A stretch of DNA of 64,000 nt, taken from the NCBI RefSeq assembly GCF_014649335.1, contig NZ_BMSV01000012.1, positions 62,001 through 126,000 of the forward strand, in the 5' to 3' direction. The position numbers and the translations under genes were made by a program. The DNA is from Streptomyces roseolilacinus (GTDB lineage: Bacteria > Actinomycetota > Actinomycetes > Streptomycetales > Streptomycetaceae). Numbering within the stretch: position 1 is the first letter of the stretch; each line of letters starts with the position of its first letter. This document shows positions 31,769 through 41,261 of this stretch, piece after piece. Below the pieces are notes generated by a model. It was not told the DNA's origin. It searched no databases and worked only from the letters and a program-made list of their open reading frames with translations.

Positions 31769-33497
31769 GCCCCGCCCCCTCCTCGTCGACCGGGCCGTCT
31801 ACGCGGACCTGTACGGCCCCACCACCGGCGACCGCGTCCGGCTCGCCGACACCGACCTGTTCGTCGAGATCGAGGAGGACCGCTGCGGCGGCCCCGGACG
31901 CGCCGGCGACGAGGCCGTGTTCGGCGGTGGCAAGGTCCTGCGCGAGTCCATGGGCCAGGCCCGCGCCACCCGCGCCGAGGGCGCCCCCGACACGGTCGTC
32001 ACCGGGGCCGTCGTCCTCGACCACTGGGGCGTCGTCAAGGCCGACGTGGGCATCCGCGACGGCCGCATCACCGGCATCGGCAAGGCCGGCAACCCCGACA
32101 CCATGGACGGCGTCCACCCCGACCTCGTCATCGGCCCCGAGACCGAGGTCATCGCCGGCAACGGCAGGATCCTCACCGCGGGCGCCGTCGACGCCCACGT
32201 CCACTTCATCTCGCCCACCCTCGTCGACCAGGCCCTCGCCTCCGGCGTCACCACCCTCGTCGGCGGCGGCACCGGACCCGCCGAGGGCACCAAGGCCACC
32301 ACCGTCACCCCCGGCCCCTGGCACCTCGCCCGGATGCTGGAGGCGCTGGACGCCTTCCCCGTCAACATCGGCCTCCTCGGAAAGGGCAGCACCCTCTCCC
32401 GCGAGGCCCTCCACTCCCAACTGCGCGGCGGGGCCATCGGCTTCAAGATCCACGAGGACTGGGGCGCCACCCCGGCCGCCATCGACGCCTGCCTCGGCGT
32501 CTGCGAGGAGACCGGCGCCCAGCTCGCCCTCCACACCGACACCCTCAACGAGGCCGGGTTCGTCGGCGACACCCTCGCCGCCGTCGCCGGGCGCACCGTC
32601 CACGCGTACCACACCGAAGGCGCGGGCGGCGGGCACGCGCCCGACATCATCACCGTCGTCTCGGAGCCGTACGTCCTGCCCAGCTCCACCAACCCGACCC
32701 GCCCGCACACCCTCAACACCGTCGAGGAGCACCTCGACATGCTGATGGTGTGCCACCACCTCAACCCGGCCGTCCCCGAGGACCTCGCCTTCGCCGAGTC
32801 GCGCATCCGGCCCGGCACCATCGCCGCCGAGGACGTCCTCCACGACCTCGGCGCCATCTCGATCATCTCCTCCGACTCCCAGGCCATGGGCCGCATCGGC
32901 GAGGTGGTCCTGCGCACCTGGCAGACCGCGCACGTCATGAAGCGGCGGCGCGGCGCCCTGCCCGGCGACGGCCGGGCCGACAACCACCGGGCGCGCCGCT
33001 ACGTCGCCAAGTACACGATCAACCCGGCCGTCGCCCAGGGCATCGACCACGAGACCGGTTCCGTCGAGACCGGGAAGCTCGCCGACCTCGTCCTGTGGGA
33101 GCCGGCGTTCTTCGGCGTCAAGCCGCAGCTCGTCCTCAAGGGCGGGCAGATCGCGTACGCGCAGATGGGCGACGCCAACGCCTCCATCCCCACCCCGCAG
33201 CCGGTCCTGCCCCGCCCCATGTTCGGCGCGCACGGCCGGGCGCCCGCCGCGAACTCCGTCAACTTCGTCACCGGCGCGGCGATCGAGGACGGGCTGCCGG
33301 AGCGCCTCGGCCTCGGCAAGCGGTTCGCCGCCATCCGCGGCACCCGCGGCGTCACCAAGGCCGACATGCGGGAGAACGACGCCCTGCCCCGGGTCGAGGT
33401 CGACCCCGACACCTTCACCGTCACCATCGACGGCGACCCGCTCGAGGCGGCGCCCGCGGCCGAACTGCCCATGGCGCAGCGCTACTTCCTCTTCTGA
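31761..33497 (+). CDS. ureC: Urease subunit alpha (catalytic)
   Basis: A 578-residue amidohydrolase-superfamily protein with the bi-nickel centre. Visible landmarks: YGPTTGDRVRLADTDL at the N-terminus, nickel ligands in DAHVHF, the carbamylated lysine in GFKIHEDWG, HTDTLNE, and the flap region CHHLNP with the catalytic His. All key residues are present, so the enzyme should be functional once activated by UreF, UreG and UreD. Confidence 0.98.
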   Translation: MREPRPLLVDRAVYADLYGPTTGDRVRLADTDLFVEIEEDRCGGPGRAGDEAVFGGGKVLRESMGQARATRAEGAPDTVVTGAVVLDHWGVVKADVGIRDGRITGIGKAGNPDTMDGVHPDLVIGPETEVIAGNGRILTAGAVDAHVHFISPTLVDQALASGVTTLVGGGTGPAEGTKATTVTPGPWHLARMLEALDAFPVNIGLLGKGSTLSREALHSQLRGGAIGFKIHEDWGATPAAIDACLGVCEETGAQLALHTDTLNEAGFVGDTLAAVAGRTVHAYHTEGAGGGHAPDIITVVSEPYVLPSSTNPTRPHTLNTVEEHLDMLMVCHHLNPAVPEDLAFAESRIRPGTIAAEDVLHDLGAISIISSDSQAMGRIGEVVLRTWQTAHVMKRRRGALPGDGRADNHRARRYVAKYTINPAVAQGIDHETGSVETGKLADLVLWEPAFFGVKPQLVLKGGQIAYAQMGDANASIPTPQPVLPRPMFGAHGRAPAANSVNFVTGAAIEDGLPERLGLGKRFAAIRGTRGVTKADMRENDALPRVEVDPDTFTVTIDGDPLEAAPAAELPMAQRYFLF

Positions 33498-33557
33498 CCC
33501 CTCCGGCACCCACACCCACACCCACTCGGACACGCACAGGGAGACGGACGCACCGCG

Positions 33558-34220
33558 ATGAGCCGATCCGCACTCCTCGTCCTCGCCGACGGGCGCTTCC
33601 CCGCCGGCGGGCACGCCCACTCCGGGGGCGCCGAACCCGCCGTCAGGGCCGGCCGGATCAAGGACGCCGCCGACCTGGAGCGGTTCTGCCGGGGCCGGCT
33701 GCACACCACCGGCCTCACCGCCGCCGCCCTCGCCGCCGCGGCGGCCCTCGGCCACGACCCCGCGGCCCTGGACGCCGCCGCCGACGCCCGCACTCCCTCG
33801 CCCGCCCTGCGGGCCGCCGCGCGGCGCCTCGGCCGGCAGCTGATGCGCGCCGCCCGCACGGCCTGGCCCGCGGCCGAACTGGACGCGCTGGCCGAAGCCT
33901 TCCCGCGCGGCGCCCACCAGCCCGTCGTCCTCGGCACCGCCGCCCGCGCCGCCGGGCTCGGGCCCGAGGACGCCGCGCACTGCGCCGCGTACGAGACGGT
34001 CAGCGGGCCCGCCACCGCCGCCGTGCGGCTGCTCGGCCTCGACCCGTTCCAGGCCACCGCCGTCCTGGCCCGGCTCGCCCCGGACACGGACGACGTGGCC
34101 GCCCGCGCCACGGCCGCCGCGCGCCGCGGCGTCGACGCCCTGCCGGCCGCGTCCGCGCCGCTGCTGGACATCACGGCGGAACAGCACGCGGCCTGGCCGG
34201 TACGCCTCTTCGCCTCCTGA
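33558..34220 (+). CDS. ureF: Urease accessory protein UreF
   Basis: A 220-residue, all-helical accessory protein (LLVLADGRFPAGGHAHSGGAE near the start is the family motif). It forms the UreD-UreF-UreG complex on apo-urease and gates nickel delivery by the GTPase UreG. 60 bp separate it from ureC; this gap has a short CCCACA-type repeat. No ureE (nickel chaperone) lies between ureC and ureF. Confidence 0.94.
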   Translation: MSRSALLVLADGRFPAGGHAHSGGAEPAVRAGRIKDAADLERFCRGRLHTTGLTAAALAAAAALGHDPAALDAAADARTPSPALRAAARRLGRQLMRAARTAWPAAELDALAEAFPRGAHQPVVLGTAARAAGLGPEDAAHCAAYETVSGPATAAVRLLGLDPFQATAVLARLAPDTDDVAARATAAARRGVDALPAASAPLLDITAEQHAAWPVRLFAS

Positions 34221-34258
34221 CCCGCCCGTACCCTCCCCACCCCTCCTGGAGCCGCACC

Positions 34259-34951
34259 ATGCACCTGGGCCACCCCCACGACCACGCCGCCCCGGCCGTC
34301 AGCGCCGACGCCACCCGCCCCGACGGCAGCCGCCGCGCCCTGCGCATCGGCCTCGGCGGGCCCGTCGGCTCCGGCAAGACCGCCACCGTCGCGGCCCTGT
34401 GCCGCGCCCTGCGCGACCGGCTGTCCCTCGCGGTCGTCACCAACGACATCTACACGCGCGAGGACGCCGAGTTCCTGCTGCGCCACGCCGTCCTGCCGCC
34501 CGAGCGGATCGCCGCCGTCGAGACCGGGGCCTGCCCGCACACCGCGATCCGCGACGACATCTCGGCCAACCTGGAGGCCGTCGAGGACCTGGAGGAGGCG
34601 GTCGGGCCGCTCGACCTGATCCTCGTGGAGTCCGGCGGCGACAACCTCACCGCGACCTTCTCCCGGGGCCTCGTCGACGCGCAGGTCTTCGTCATCGACG
34701 TGGCGGGCGGCGACGACATCCCCCGCAAGGGCGGCCCCGGCGTCACCACCGCCGACCTGCTCGTCGTCAACAAGACCGACCTCGCCCCGTACGTCGGCTC
34801 CGACCTGGACCGGATGGCCCGCGACGCCCGGGAGCAGCGGGGCGACCTGCCCGTCGTCTTCACCTCCCTGACCGGTGAGGACGGCGTCGCGCCCGTCGCC
34901 GACTGGGTGCGGGAGCGGCTCGCCGCGTGGACGTCGGCCGGGGCCGCGTGA
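34259..34951 (+). CDS. ureG: Urease accessory GTPase UreG
   Basis: A 230-residue SIMIBI GTPase. Walker A GPVGSGKT, Walker B-like LILVESGGDNL, the metal-binding CPH in ETGACPHTAIRDD, and NKTD for guanine specificity are all seen. An N-terminal His-rich start (HLGHPHDH) could help bind nickel, compensating for the absent UreE (inference). ATG 34259; overlaps ureD as GTGA. Confidence 0.96.
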   Translation: MHLGHPHDHAAPAVSADATRPDGSRRALRIGLGGPVGSGKTATVAALCRALRDRLSLAVVTNDIYTREDAEFLLRHAVLPPERIAAVETGACPHTAIRDDISANLEAVEDLEEAVGPLDLILVESGGDNLTATFSRGLVDAQVFVIDVAGGDDIPRKGGPGVTTADLLVVNKTDLAPYVGSDLDRMARDAREQRGDLPVVFTSLTGEDGVAPVADWVRERLAAWTSAGAA

Positions 34952-35748
34952 GCGTCCGCGCCACCGCCCGCGTCGTCGCCGCGCCGGGCGGCGTCCTGCC
35001 CGTCCTGGAGAGCGCCGGCCCGCTCGCGGTGCGCCGCACCCGCGCCCGGCGGCCGCACACCGCCCGGGTCACCGTCGTCGGCGCCATGAGCGCCCCGCTC
35101 GGCGGTGACCGGCTCGCCCTGGAGGCGGTGGTACGGGACGGGGCGCGGCTCACCGTCGACGCGGCCGCCGCGACGGTGTCCCTGCCGGGCCCCGCCGGCG
35201 AGACCGCGCACTACGACGTACGGCTCACCGTGGGCGACGACGCCGAACTGGTCTGGCTGCCCGAGCAGTTGATCACCGCCCGCGGGTCCGACCTGCGGAT
35301 GCGCACGACCGTGGACCTCGCCGCGTCCGCCCGCCTGGTCCTGCGCGAGGAGCAGGTCCTGGGCCGCTCCGGCGAACCGTCCGGCACCCTCTTCGCGCGC
35401 CTCACCGTCCACCGCGCCGGCCGCCCCCTCCTGGACCAGGAGCTCGCCTGCGGACCGGGCGCCCCCGGAGGGTGGGACGGCCCCGCGGTCCTCGCCGGGC
35501 ACCGGGCGGTCGGCCAGCTCCTGGTGGTCCGGCCCGAGTTCGGGGAGAGGCCGGCGCAGGCCCGGCCGCTGGGCCGGACCGCCGCCCTCACCCCGCTGGC
35601 GGGCCCCGCCGCCCTGGTGACGGCCGTCGCCCCGGACGCGCTGCGGCTGCGCCGCGTCCTCGACGAGGCGATAAAGGCCCTCACCGGCCCGTGGGGGACC
35701 GCGGTGCCGGCCGGGGCGCCGCCGGGGCGTGACCCGGCCGGGGCGTGA
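34948..35748 (+). CDS. ureD: Urease accessory protein UreD (UreH)
   Basis: A 266-residue mostly beta-strand scaffold that binds apo-urease and recruits UreF and UreG. Recognised by VWLPEQLITARGSDLRMRTTVDLAASARLVLREEQVLGR-type central sequence. GTG start at 34948 overlaps the ureG stop. Last gene of the operon; stop falls inside an imperfect hairpin (about 35738-35760) that can terminate both this and the convergent acyltransferase gene. Confidence 0.93.
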   Translation: MSVRATARVVAAPGGVLPVLESAGPLAVRRTRARRPHTARVTVVGAMSAPLGGDRLALEAVVRDGARLTVDAAAATVSLPGPAGETAHYDVRLTVGDDAELVWLPEQLITARGSDLRMRTTVDLAASARLVLREEQVLGRSGEPSGTLFARLTVHRAGRPLLDQELACGPGAPGGWDGPAVLAGHRAVGQLLVVRPEFGERPAQARPLGRTAALTPLAGPAALVTAVAPDALRLRRVLDEAIKALTGPWGTAVPAGAPPGRDPAGA

Positions 35749-35770
35749 CGCCGGCCGGGCGCGGCGCCGT

Positions 35771-36514
35771 TCAGTCGCGGCGCCGCCGGGGCAGGGCGCG
35801 CCGCAGCCCGCGCGGACCGGGTGCCGGGGGCTGCCGCTCCGGGGCCGCCGCCTTCACGCTGGCCGCGTAGTCGTCCACGTACTCCTGTCCGGACAGGGCG
35901 AGGATGCGGTACATGATCTCGTCCGTCACGGCGCGGACGACGGCCTTCTCGTTCTCCATCCCGGCGAAGCGGGAGAAGTCCAGCGGCTCGCCGAACCGGA
36001 TCGTGACCCGCCTGATCCTCGGCACGACCTTCCCGGGCGGCTGGATCTCGAACGTGCCGACCATCGCGCACGGCACCACCGGCACGCCGGCCTTCAGCGC
36101 CATCACCGCGACCCCCACCTTGCCCTTGTACAGCCGCCCGTCGTGCGAGCGCGTGCCCTCCGGGTAGATGCCGAGCAACTCGCCCCGCGACAACACCTGC
36201 AGGCCCTCGCGGATGGCCGCCTGCCCGGCCTCCTTGCCGGAGCGGTCCACCGGGATCTGCCCCGCGCTGCGGAAGAACGCGGCGGTCAGCCGCCCCTTGA
36301 GGCCCGGCCCCGTGAAGTACTCCTGCTTGGCCAGGAACGTGATGCGCCGCTTCAGCACCGACGGCATCAGGAAGTGGTCGGAGAACGACAGGTGGTTGCC
36401 CGCCACGATGGCCGCGCCCGTCTCCGGGACGTGCTCCAGTCCCTCGGTCCTCGGCCGGAACAGCAGCCGCAGCAGCGGCCCGAGGAGCACGTACTTGAGC
36501 AGGTAATAGAACAC
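35771..36514 (-). CDS. plsC: 1-acyl-sn-glycerol-3-phosphate acyltransferase
   Basis: A 247-residue membrane-associated acyltransferase that esterifies the sn-2 position in phosphatidic acid synthesis. Motif I NHLSFSDHF (HX4D), motif III PEGTRS and a hydrophobic N-terminus (YYLLKYVLLGPLLRLLF) are visible. GTG at 36512-36514 with GGGAG 9 nt upstream. A short leader ORF ends inside that ribosome-binding site, suggesting coupling. Several paralogues are usual in Streptomyces, so the exact acceptor is uncertain. Confidence 0.9.
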   Translation of the reverse strand: MFYYLLKYVLLGPLLRLLFRPRTEGLEHVPETGAAIVAGNHLSFSDHFLMPSVLKRRITFLAKQEYFTGPGLKGRLTAAFFRSAGQIPVDRSGKEAGQAAIREGLQVLSRGELLGIYPEGTRSHDGRLYKGKVGVAVMALKAGVPVVPCAMVGTFEIQPPGKVVPRIRRVTIRFGEPLDFSRFAGMENEKAVVRAVTDEIMYRILALSGQEYVDDYAASVKAAAPERQPPAPGPRGLRRALPRRRRD

Positions 36515-36525
36515 GGGCTGGCTCC

Positions 36526-36612
36526 CTACGCTGCCGGATCGGCCTCTGAACTGCGTTCCGCCGGGTCGAGCGGCGCACGGAGGGGGACCGGGGCACATGC
36601 GGTCGTCGCCAT
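36526..36612 (-). CDS. 28-residue leader ORF upstream of the acyltransferase
   Basis: ATG at 36610-36612, 28 codons, stop TAG (36526-36528) running directly into the GGGAG of the next gene. The ATG is preceded by GGAGGTGATC, a ten-base perfect complement to the 16S rRNA 3' end, much stronger than typical sites here. The peptide starts MATTACAPVPLRAPL and has no known family. Translation of it may set expression of plsC. Not experimentally known. Confidence 0.45.
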   Translation of the reverse strand: MATTACAPVPLRAPLDPAERSSEADPAA

Positions 36613-36827
36613 CCTCGATCACCTCCGATCGTACGCATACCGTCCTGGTGCCGACTTCATGTGAAGAAGGATCAGGTCATTGTGGCGCACGCGTGGTGCC
36701 GGGCCCCCGTCCCAGGGAGCCGGAACGCACCCGAAAGGGCCGGGGCCCCGGCTCCCACCCCCTCGCCGGCCCGCTCCCGCGGCGGCGACGCGACGGGCCG
36801 CGGCCCCGGCGGCGCCACCGCACGCGA

Positions 36828-36860
36828 CCGGGCCGCCGTCCGGGGAGGACGGCGGCCCGG
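36828..36860 (-). terminator. Terminator of the SH3-like gene
   Basis: Perfect 14-bp stem (36828-36841 with 36847-36860, arm CCGGGCCGCCGTCC) and 5-nt loop, 17 nt after the stop codon at 36877. The rest of the gap to the plsC leader ORF (36613-36827) shows no gene. Confidence 0.8.
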
Positions 36861-36876
36861 GGCGTGGGACGGGGCG

Positions 36877-37227
36877 TCAGCAGTGGCCGACGCTCGTCTG
36901 GTTGGCGACGAGCGAGGAGTGGACGTAGCCCTGGCCCTTGTAGCTGTTCACCTTGAACCAGCGGTTGGAGGCGTAGTCGGAGTTCGGCGGGTAGACCCAC
37001 TGGCTGTCCACCCAGCACACCATGGACACGCCGGTGCCGTTGGACAGGTAGCCGAGCGAGGTGCAGCCGGTGTTCGCGCAGGTGCGGAGGTTGGCGCCGC
37101 CGCTGTCGGAGGAGATGTGGCTGCCGGCCGCCTCGGCCGTCCCGGCGCCCGCGAAGAGGCCCGTGAGGGCCGCGGCCGCCGCGGCGGCCAGACCGGCCCG
37201 GGCCCGGAGGGTGGTGGATACGCGCAT
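36877..37227 (-). CDS. Secreted SH3-like domain protein
   Basis: A 116-residue exported protein: signal peptide (basic start, Ala-rich core, cleavage after AEA about residue 33) and an SH3b-like domain with paired Cys (LRTCANTGCTSLGYL, VCWVDSQWVY, ending VGHC). Bacterial SH3 domains bind cell-wall peptides; here it is the whole mature protein, so it may act as a wall-binding or inhibitory factor. ATG at 37225-37227 with GGAGAA upstream. Confidence 0.85.
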   Translation of the reverse strand: MRVSTTLRARAGLAAAAAAALTGLFAGAGTAEAAGSHISSDSGGANLRTCANTGCTSLGYLSNGTGVSMVCWVDSQWVYPPNSDYASNRWFKVNSYKGQGYVHSSLVANQTSVGHC

Positions 37228-37364
37228 GACGTTCTCCTTGTCTGGAGGGTGCGCCCTGGTGGCGCTCCACCAGGAAGCCGGCCGCCGCCCCCCGCCGGGA
37301 AGCGTGAAACCGCAGGTCGGACAGGCCCGGACGGACGGCCGTACAACTCCGTACAGGCTCCGCC

Positions 37365-40300
37365 TCACCGGCAGGGCGGGGCGTAGGCCAGGCCGGGCAC
37401 CAGCCTCGACCACTCGGCGGGGGTGATCGCGGAGCCGACGCGGGAGCAGATCCCCTCCTCGGCGGAGGACTCCCGCGTGTCCCACAGCACCACCTCCGCG
37501 CCCGAGCCGCCGGCGGCGAGCGTGCGGCCGTCCGGGCTGTGCGCGAGGGCGTAGGTCTTGCCGCCGAGCGCGGTCAGGACGGCGTGGAGGCGCGGGCGCC
37601 GGACGTCCGCGGTGTCCCACTGCCACACCGTGCCGTCCGTGCTGGCCGCCGCGAGCCGCCGGCCGTCGGGCGCGAACGACAGCGCGTAGACGTAGCTGCC
37701 CGGCCCGGTCAGCGCCGGTCCCGCAGGGGCCGGGGCGCTGCCGCCGACGTCCCACAGCCACACGTCGCGGTCCGCCGTCCCGGCGGCCAGGGTGCGGCTG
37801 TCCGGGCTGAACACGACGGACATGACGTAGCTCCCGGGGCCGCGCAGGGTCGCTCGCAGCACCGGCCGGCGCCCGTCGACGCGCCAGACGTGCACCACCT
37901 TGTCCACCGTCCCCGCGGCCAGCCACCGGCCGTCGCGGCTGAAGGCGACGGAGGCGACGTAGTTGGTCGGCTCGGTGAGTTCGGCCCACAGGACGGGGCG
38001 GGCGGGGCGGGACGTGTCGAAGATCCGTACCGTGCGCCCCTCGCTGCCGACCGCGAGCCGCCCACCCGTGCGGTCGAAGGCGACGGACTGGACGGTCCCG
38101 GTGCCGCCGTCCAGGGCCGCGCCCCCGTACGGGGAGGGGCGGGCGGGCCGGGCGAGGTTCCACAGCCTCACCCGGCCCTCGCGCTCCCCCACGGCGACGG
38201 TCCGCCCGTCGGGGGTGAAGGCGACCGCGCCGGAGTAGCCGGTGGTGTTGGGCAGGGCGGGGCCGACCGGGCGGGGCGCCCGCGGGTCGGAGACGTCCCA
38301 CAGGTGGGCGTCGCGGCCGGCGGTCACCAGGAGCCGGGAGTCGGGGCTGAAGGCGACGGCGTTGGCCGTTCCCTGGAAGCCGCGCAGCTTCCGCGGCGGC
38401 AGCTGCCACAGCCGTACGGTCCCGTCGGCCGCCCCGGTGACCAGGCCCCGGCCACCGGGCAGGAAGGCGAGGGTGGTGACCGGGGTGGGGTGGGGCAGGA
38501 CGGCGGCGGGCAGCCGGGAGCGGCCGTCGTGGACGCGGACCTGGTTGTCCGCGCTGCCGGTGGCCAGCCACCGTCCGTCCGGGCTGTACCCGACGGCGTT
38601 CACGTAGCTGGCCGGCCCTTCCGGCACGGCGGGGGCACCGCCCAGCACGACCGGCCGGCCCGGCGCCCGCCGGCGGGCGGGGACCGGCCACACCCGGGTG
38701 GAGCGGTCGAGGCTGCCGGCGGCCAGCGAGCGGCCGTCGGGGGTGAAGGCGACGCTCAGCACCGTGCCCGTCGCGCCGGTCAGCGGGTGGGCGTACGGCA
38801 GGGGCGCGCCGGGGCCCGAGGTGTCCCACAGCCGTACGGCGCCGTCGGCGCCGCCCGCGGCGAGGACCCCGCCGTCCCGGCGGAAGGCGACGGTGTGCAC
38901 CGGGGCCGGGCCGGCGAGGCGCACCGTCGGCGGCCCGGACCCGGCGGGGCCGCCGGGCCGGCCGAGGGACCACAGGTGGACGCCGCCGTCGGCGGAACCG
39001 GCGGCGACGCGGCGCCCGTCGGGGCTGAAGGCCAGCCCGTACACGGCGGACCGCGGCCCGCGCAGGACGAGGGGGGACGCCCTCCCCGCGCGGGCGGCCG
39101 GGCCCGGCTCCCACACCCGCACCGTGCCGTCCCCCGAACCGGCGGCGAGACGGCGTCCGTCGGGGCTGAAGGCGAGCGTGTACACGGTGTCCGCGAAGCG
39201 GGGCGCGCCGGAGGCGAGGGCCCGCGGCCTGCCGGGGTCCCGTACGTCCCACAGGGCGACCCGCCGGTCCAGCCCCCCGGCGGCCAGGAGGCGCCCGTCG
39301 GGGCTGAGGGCCACGGACTGGACGACGCCGCGGAAGGCCAGGAGGCGGGCCGAGGGGGTCTGCGCCGAGGCGTCCGTCAGCGCGGCCCGCGCCTCGGCGG
39401 TCGGGGCCGTCCGGTACGCCACCACGCCCAGCTGGGCGGCGAGCGCGGGGTCGGTGCCGCGCAACCGCTCGGCGTTCGCGGCGACCAGCCGGGACAGCGC
39501 GACGGCCTGCTGGTCCTCCGCGTCCCGGCGCTGCTGCACGGCCACCCCGCTCAGCAGGGCCGACAGCACCACCAGCGCCGACAGCGCCGCGAGGAGCCGG
39601 CGCCGGTGGCGGGTGCGGCGCCGCTCCTTCTCCCGCCGCCCCTCCTCGGCCCGTCCGCTCTCGGTGAGGAAGTCGGCCTCACGGGGGGTCAGCTCGGGTG
39701 CCCGCCCGCTGCGCTCGGCCCAGGCCAGGGCGATGGCGAGCTGCGTGCCGCGGTAGAGCAGGGACGGTTCGCGGCCCAGGGAGTGCCACCGTCCGGCGTC
39801 CCTGGTCAGCTCCTGCCACACCAGGTGGCCGGCGCGGTCGGCGTCGATCCAGCGCCGCAGGCGGGGCCAGGCCGTCAGCAGGGCCTCGTGGGTGATCTGT
39901 GCGCCGTCGTCGTCGACGGTGACCAGCCGCCGGTCGACGAACCGCTCCAGCACGTCGTACGCCCGCGCCGCCCGGGAGCCGGCGGCGACGCCCTCGTGCG
40001 GGCGGGGCAGCGGGAGCAGGCGCCGGGTGTCCGCGGTGTCCTCACCGACGCTCACCATCCGCAGGAACAGGGTGCGGGCCATCGACTTCCGGGCGTCGGT
40101 GAGCCCGGCGAAGGCCTCCTCGGCGCTGTCCGAGATCGCGGCCGACAGCCCTCCGCCCGCGCGGTAGTCGGCCACGGTCAGCGCCGTGCCCTGGCCGCGC
40201 TCCCAGGTGGTGAGCAGGGCGTGCGACAGCAGGGGCAGGGCCCCCGCCTCGTGCGCCGCGGTGCCGTCGCCGGAGGCGCGCAGATCGGCCAGCAGGACCT

Positions 40301-41261
40301 CGACGAAACCGTCGTCGACGGCGAGCCCGGCCCGGGCGGCGGGCCCGGTGACGACCGCGCGCAGCTCCTCCTCGGACAGCGGCCCGACGACGGTCTGGTC
40401 GCTCTGGAGGGCCTCGGCGAGCAGCGGGTGGGCCAGGGCGCGGGCGTAGAAGTCGGCCCGCAGGCAGCCGACGACGCGGACCCGCGGCGCGGCCAGGGCG
40501 CCCAGGGCGGTGAGGAACCGCTCGCGTTCGCCCGGGTCGTCGCAGACGGCGAACACCTCCTCGAACTGGTCGACGGCGACGACCACGCGCGCGTCGTTCG
40601 CCTCCGCCCAGGCGTGCAGCCGCGCGGCGGGCGCGAGCGGGTCGTGGACGTCCTGCGGCGGGGCGGGGGCGCCGGTGGCGGCGGAGACGGCGGCGGCCAG
40701 CGCCGCGGGCGGGGCGCTCCCGGGGGAGAGGACCACGGGGGTGAAGGCGTGGGCCGTGCGCAGCGCGGGGAGGACGCCGGCCCGCAGGAGGGACGACTTG
40801 CCCGAGCCGGACGCCCCGACGAGCAGGTGCGGGCCGGTCGCCGGCCCCCCGGCGAGCCGGTCCACGACCAGGTCGCGCAGCCGGTCCCGGCCGAAGAACC
40901 ACGCGGCGTGCGCCTCCTCGAAACGGGCGAGGCCCCGGTAGGGGACGGCGCCGCGCGCCGCGCGGGGTGAGCGGGCGCGCCGCACCCGGCGCAGCCGCTC
41001 GTGCCAGTCGTCGACGTCCTGCGGGTCCTCCACCCCGCAGACCCGCAGGACGGCCGTGAACAGCGGCAGCGAACCGATGGAGGGCAGGCTCTGCCCGGCG
41101 AACCAGCCGCCGACGGTCGTGTGCGCTCCCGGGATCTCCACGAGCGCGGCGACCTTGCGGACCGTCAGTCCGGCTTTCTCCCGCAGCCGTGTCAGCTCGG
41201 CGGCGAACTCCTCGCGCGGTGACGGGGGCGTGGGCGGCACCCCGGTCGAGGGATCTCTCAT
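37365..41261 (-). CDS. XRE-nSTAND ATPase-WD40 repeat protein
   Basis: A 1298-residue multi-domain protein. Residues about 15-75: helix-turn-helix of XRE type (LTRLREKAGLTVRKVAALVE). About 105-520: nSTAND1 ATPase, starting PYRGLARFEEAHAAWFFGRD, Walker A GASGSGKSS and Walker B VVVAVDQFEEVF. About 565-590: one hydrophobic segment (LLAALSALVVLSALLSGVAV) after a strongly basic stretch. About 650-1280: some fourteen WD40 repeats (SPDGRxLAAG...VxLWD). STAND proteins switch on by oligomerising after ligand binding by the repeats. It could be a signal transducer or an immune-type sensor. No effector gene is adjacent. Confidence 0.9.
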   Translation of the reverse strand: MRDPSTGVPPTPPSPREEFAAELTRLREKAGLTVRKVAALVEIPGAHTTVGGWFAGQSLPSIGSLPLFTAVLRVCGVEDPQDVDDWHERLRRVRRARSPRAARGAVPYRGLARFEEAHAAWFFGRDRLRDLVVDRLAGGPATGPHLLVGASGSGKSSLLRAGVLPALRTAHAFTPVVLSPGSAPPAALAAAVSAATGAPAPPQDVHDPLAPAARLHAWAEANDARVVVAVDQFEEVFAVCDDPGERERFLTALGALAAPRVRVVGCLRADFYARALAHPLLAEALQSDQTVVGPLSEEELRAVVTGPAARAGLAVDDGFVEVLLADLRASGDGTAAHEAGALPLLSHALLTTWERGQGTALTVADYRAGGGLSAAISDSAEEAFAGLTDARKSMARTLFLRMVSVGEDTADTRRLLPLPRPHEGVAAGSRAARAYDVLERFVDRRLVTVDDDGAQITHEALLTAWPRLRRWIDADRAGHLVWQELTRDAGRWHSLGREPSLLYRGTQLAIALAWAERSGRAPELTPREADFLTESGRAEEGRREKERRRTRHRRRLLAALSALVVLSALLSGVAVQQRRDAEDQQAVALSRLVAANAERLRGTDPALAAQLGVVAYRTAPTAEARAALTDASAQTPSARLLAFRGVVQSVALSPDGRLLAAGGLDRRVALWDVRDPGRPRALASGAPRFADTVYTLAFSPDGRRLAAGSGDGTVRVWEPGPAARAGRASPLVLRGPRSAVYGLAFSPDGRRVAAGSADGGVHLWSLGRPGGPAGSGPPTVRLAGPAPVHTVAFRRDGGVLAAGGADGAVRLWDTSGPGAPLPYAHPLTGATGTVLSVAFTPDGRSLAAGSLDRSTRVWPVPARRRAPGRPVVLGGAPAVPEGPASYVNAVGYSPDGRWLATGSADNQVRVHDGRSRLPAAVLPHPTPVTTLAFLPGGRGLVTGAADGTVRLWQLPPRKLRGFQGTANAVAFSPDSRLLVTAGRDAHLWDVSDPRAPRPVGPALPNTTGYSGAVAFTPDGRTVAVGEREGRVRLWNLARPARPSPYGGAALDGGTGTVQSVAFDRTGGRLAVGSEGRTVRIFDTSRPARPVLWAELTEPTNYVASVAFSRDGRWLAAGTVDKVVHVWRVDGRRPVLRATLRGPGSYVMSVVFSPDSRTLAAGTADRDVWLWDVGGSAPAPAGPALTGPGSYVYALSFAPDGRRLAAASTDGTVWQWDTADVRRPRLHAVLTALGGKTYALAHSPDGRTLAAGGSGAEVVLWDTRESSAEEGICSRVGSAITPAEWSRLVPGLAYAPPCR

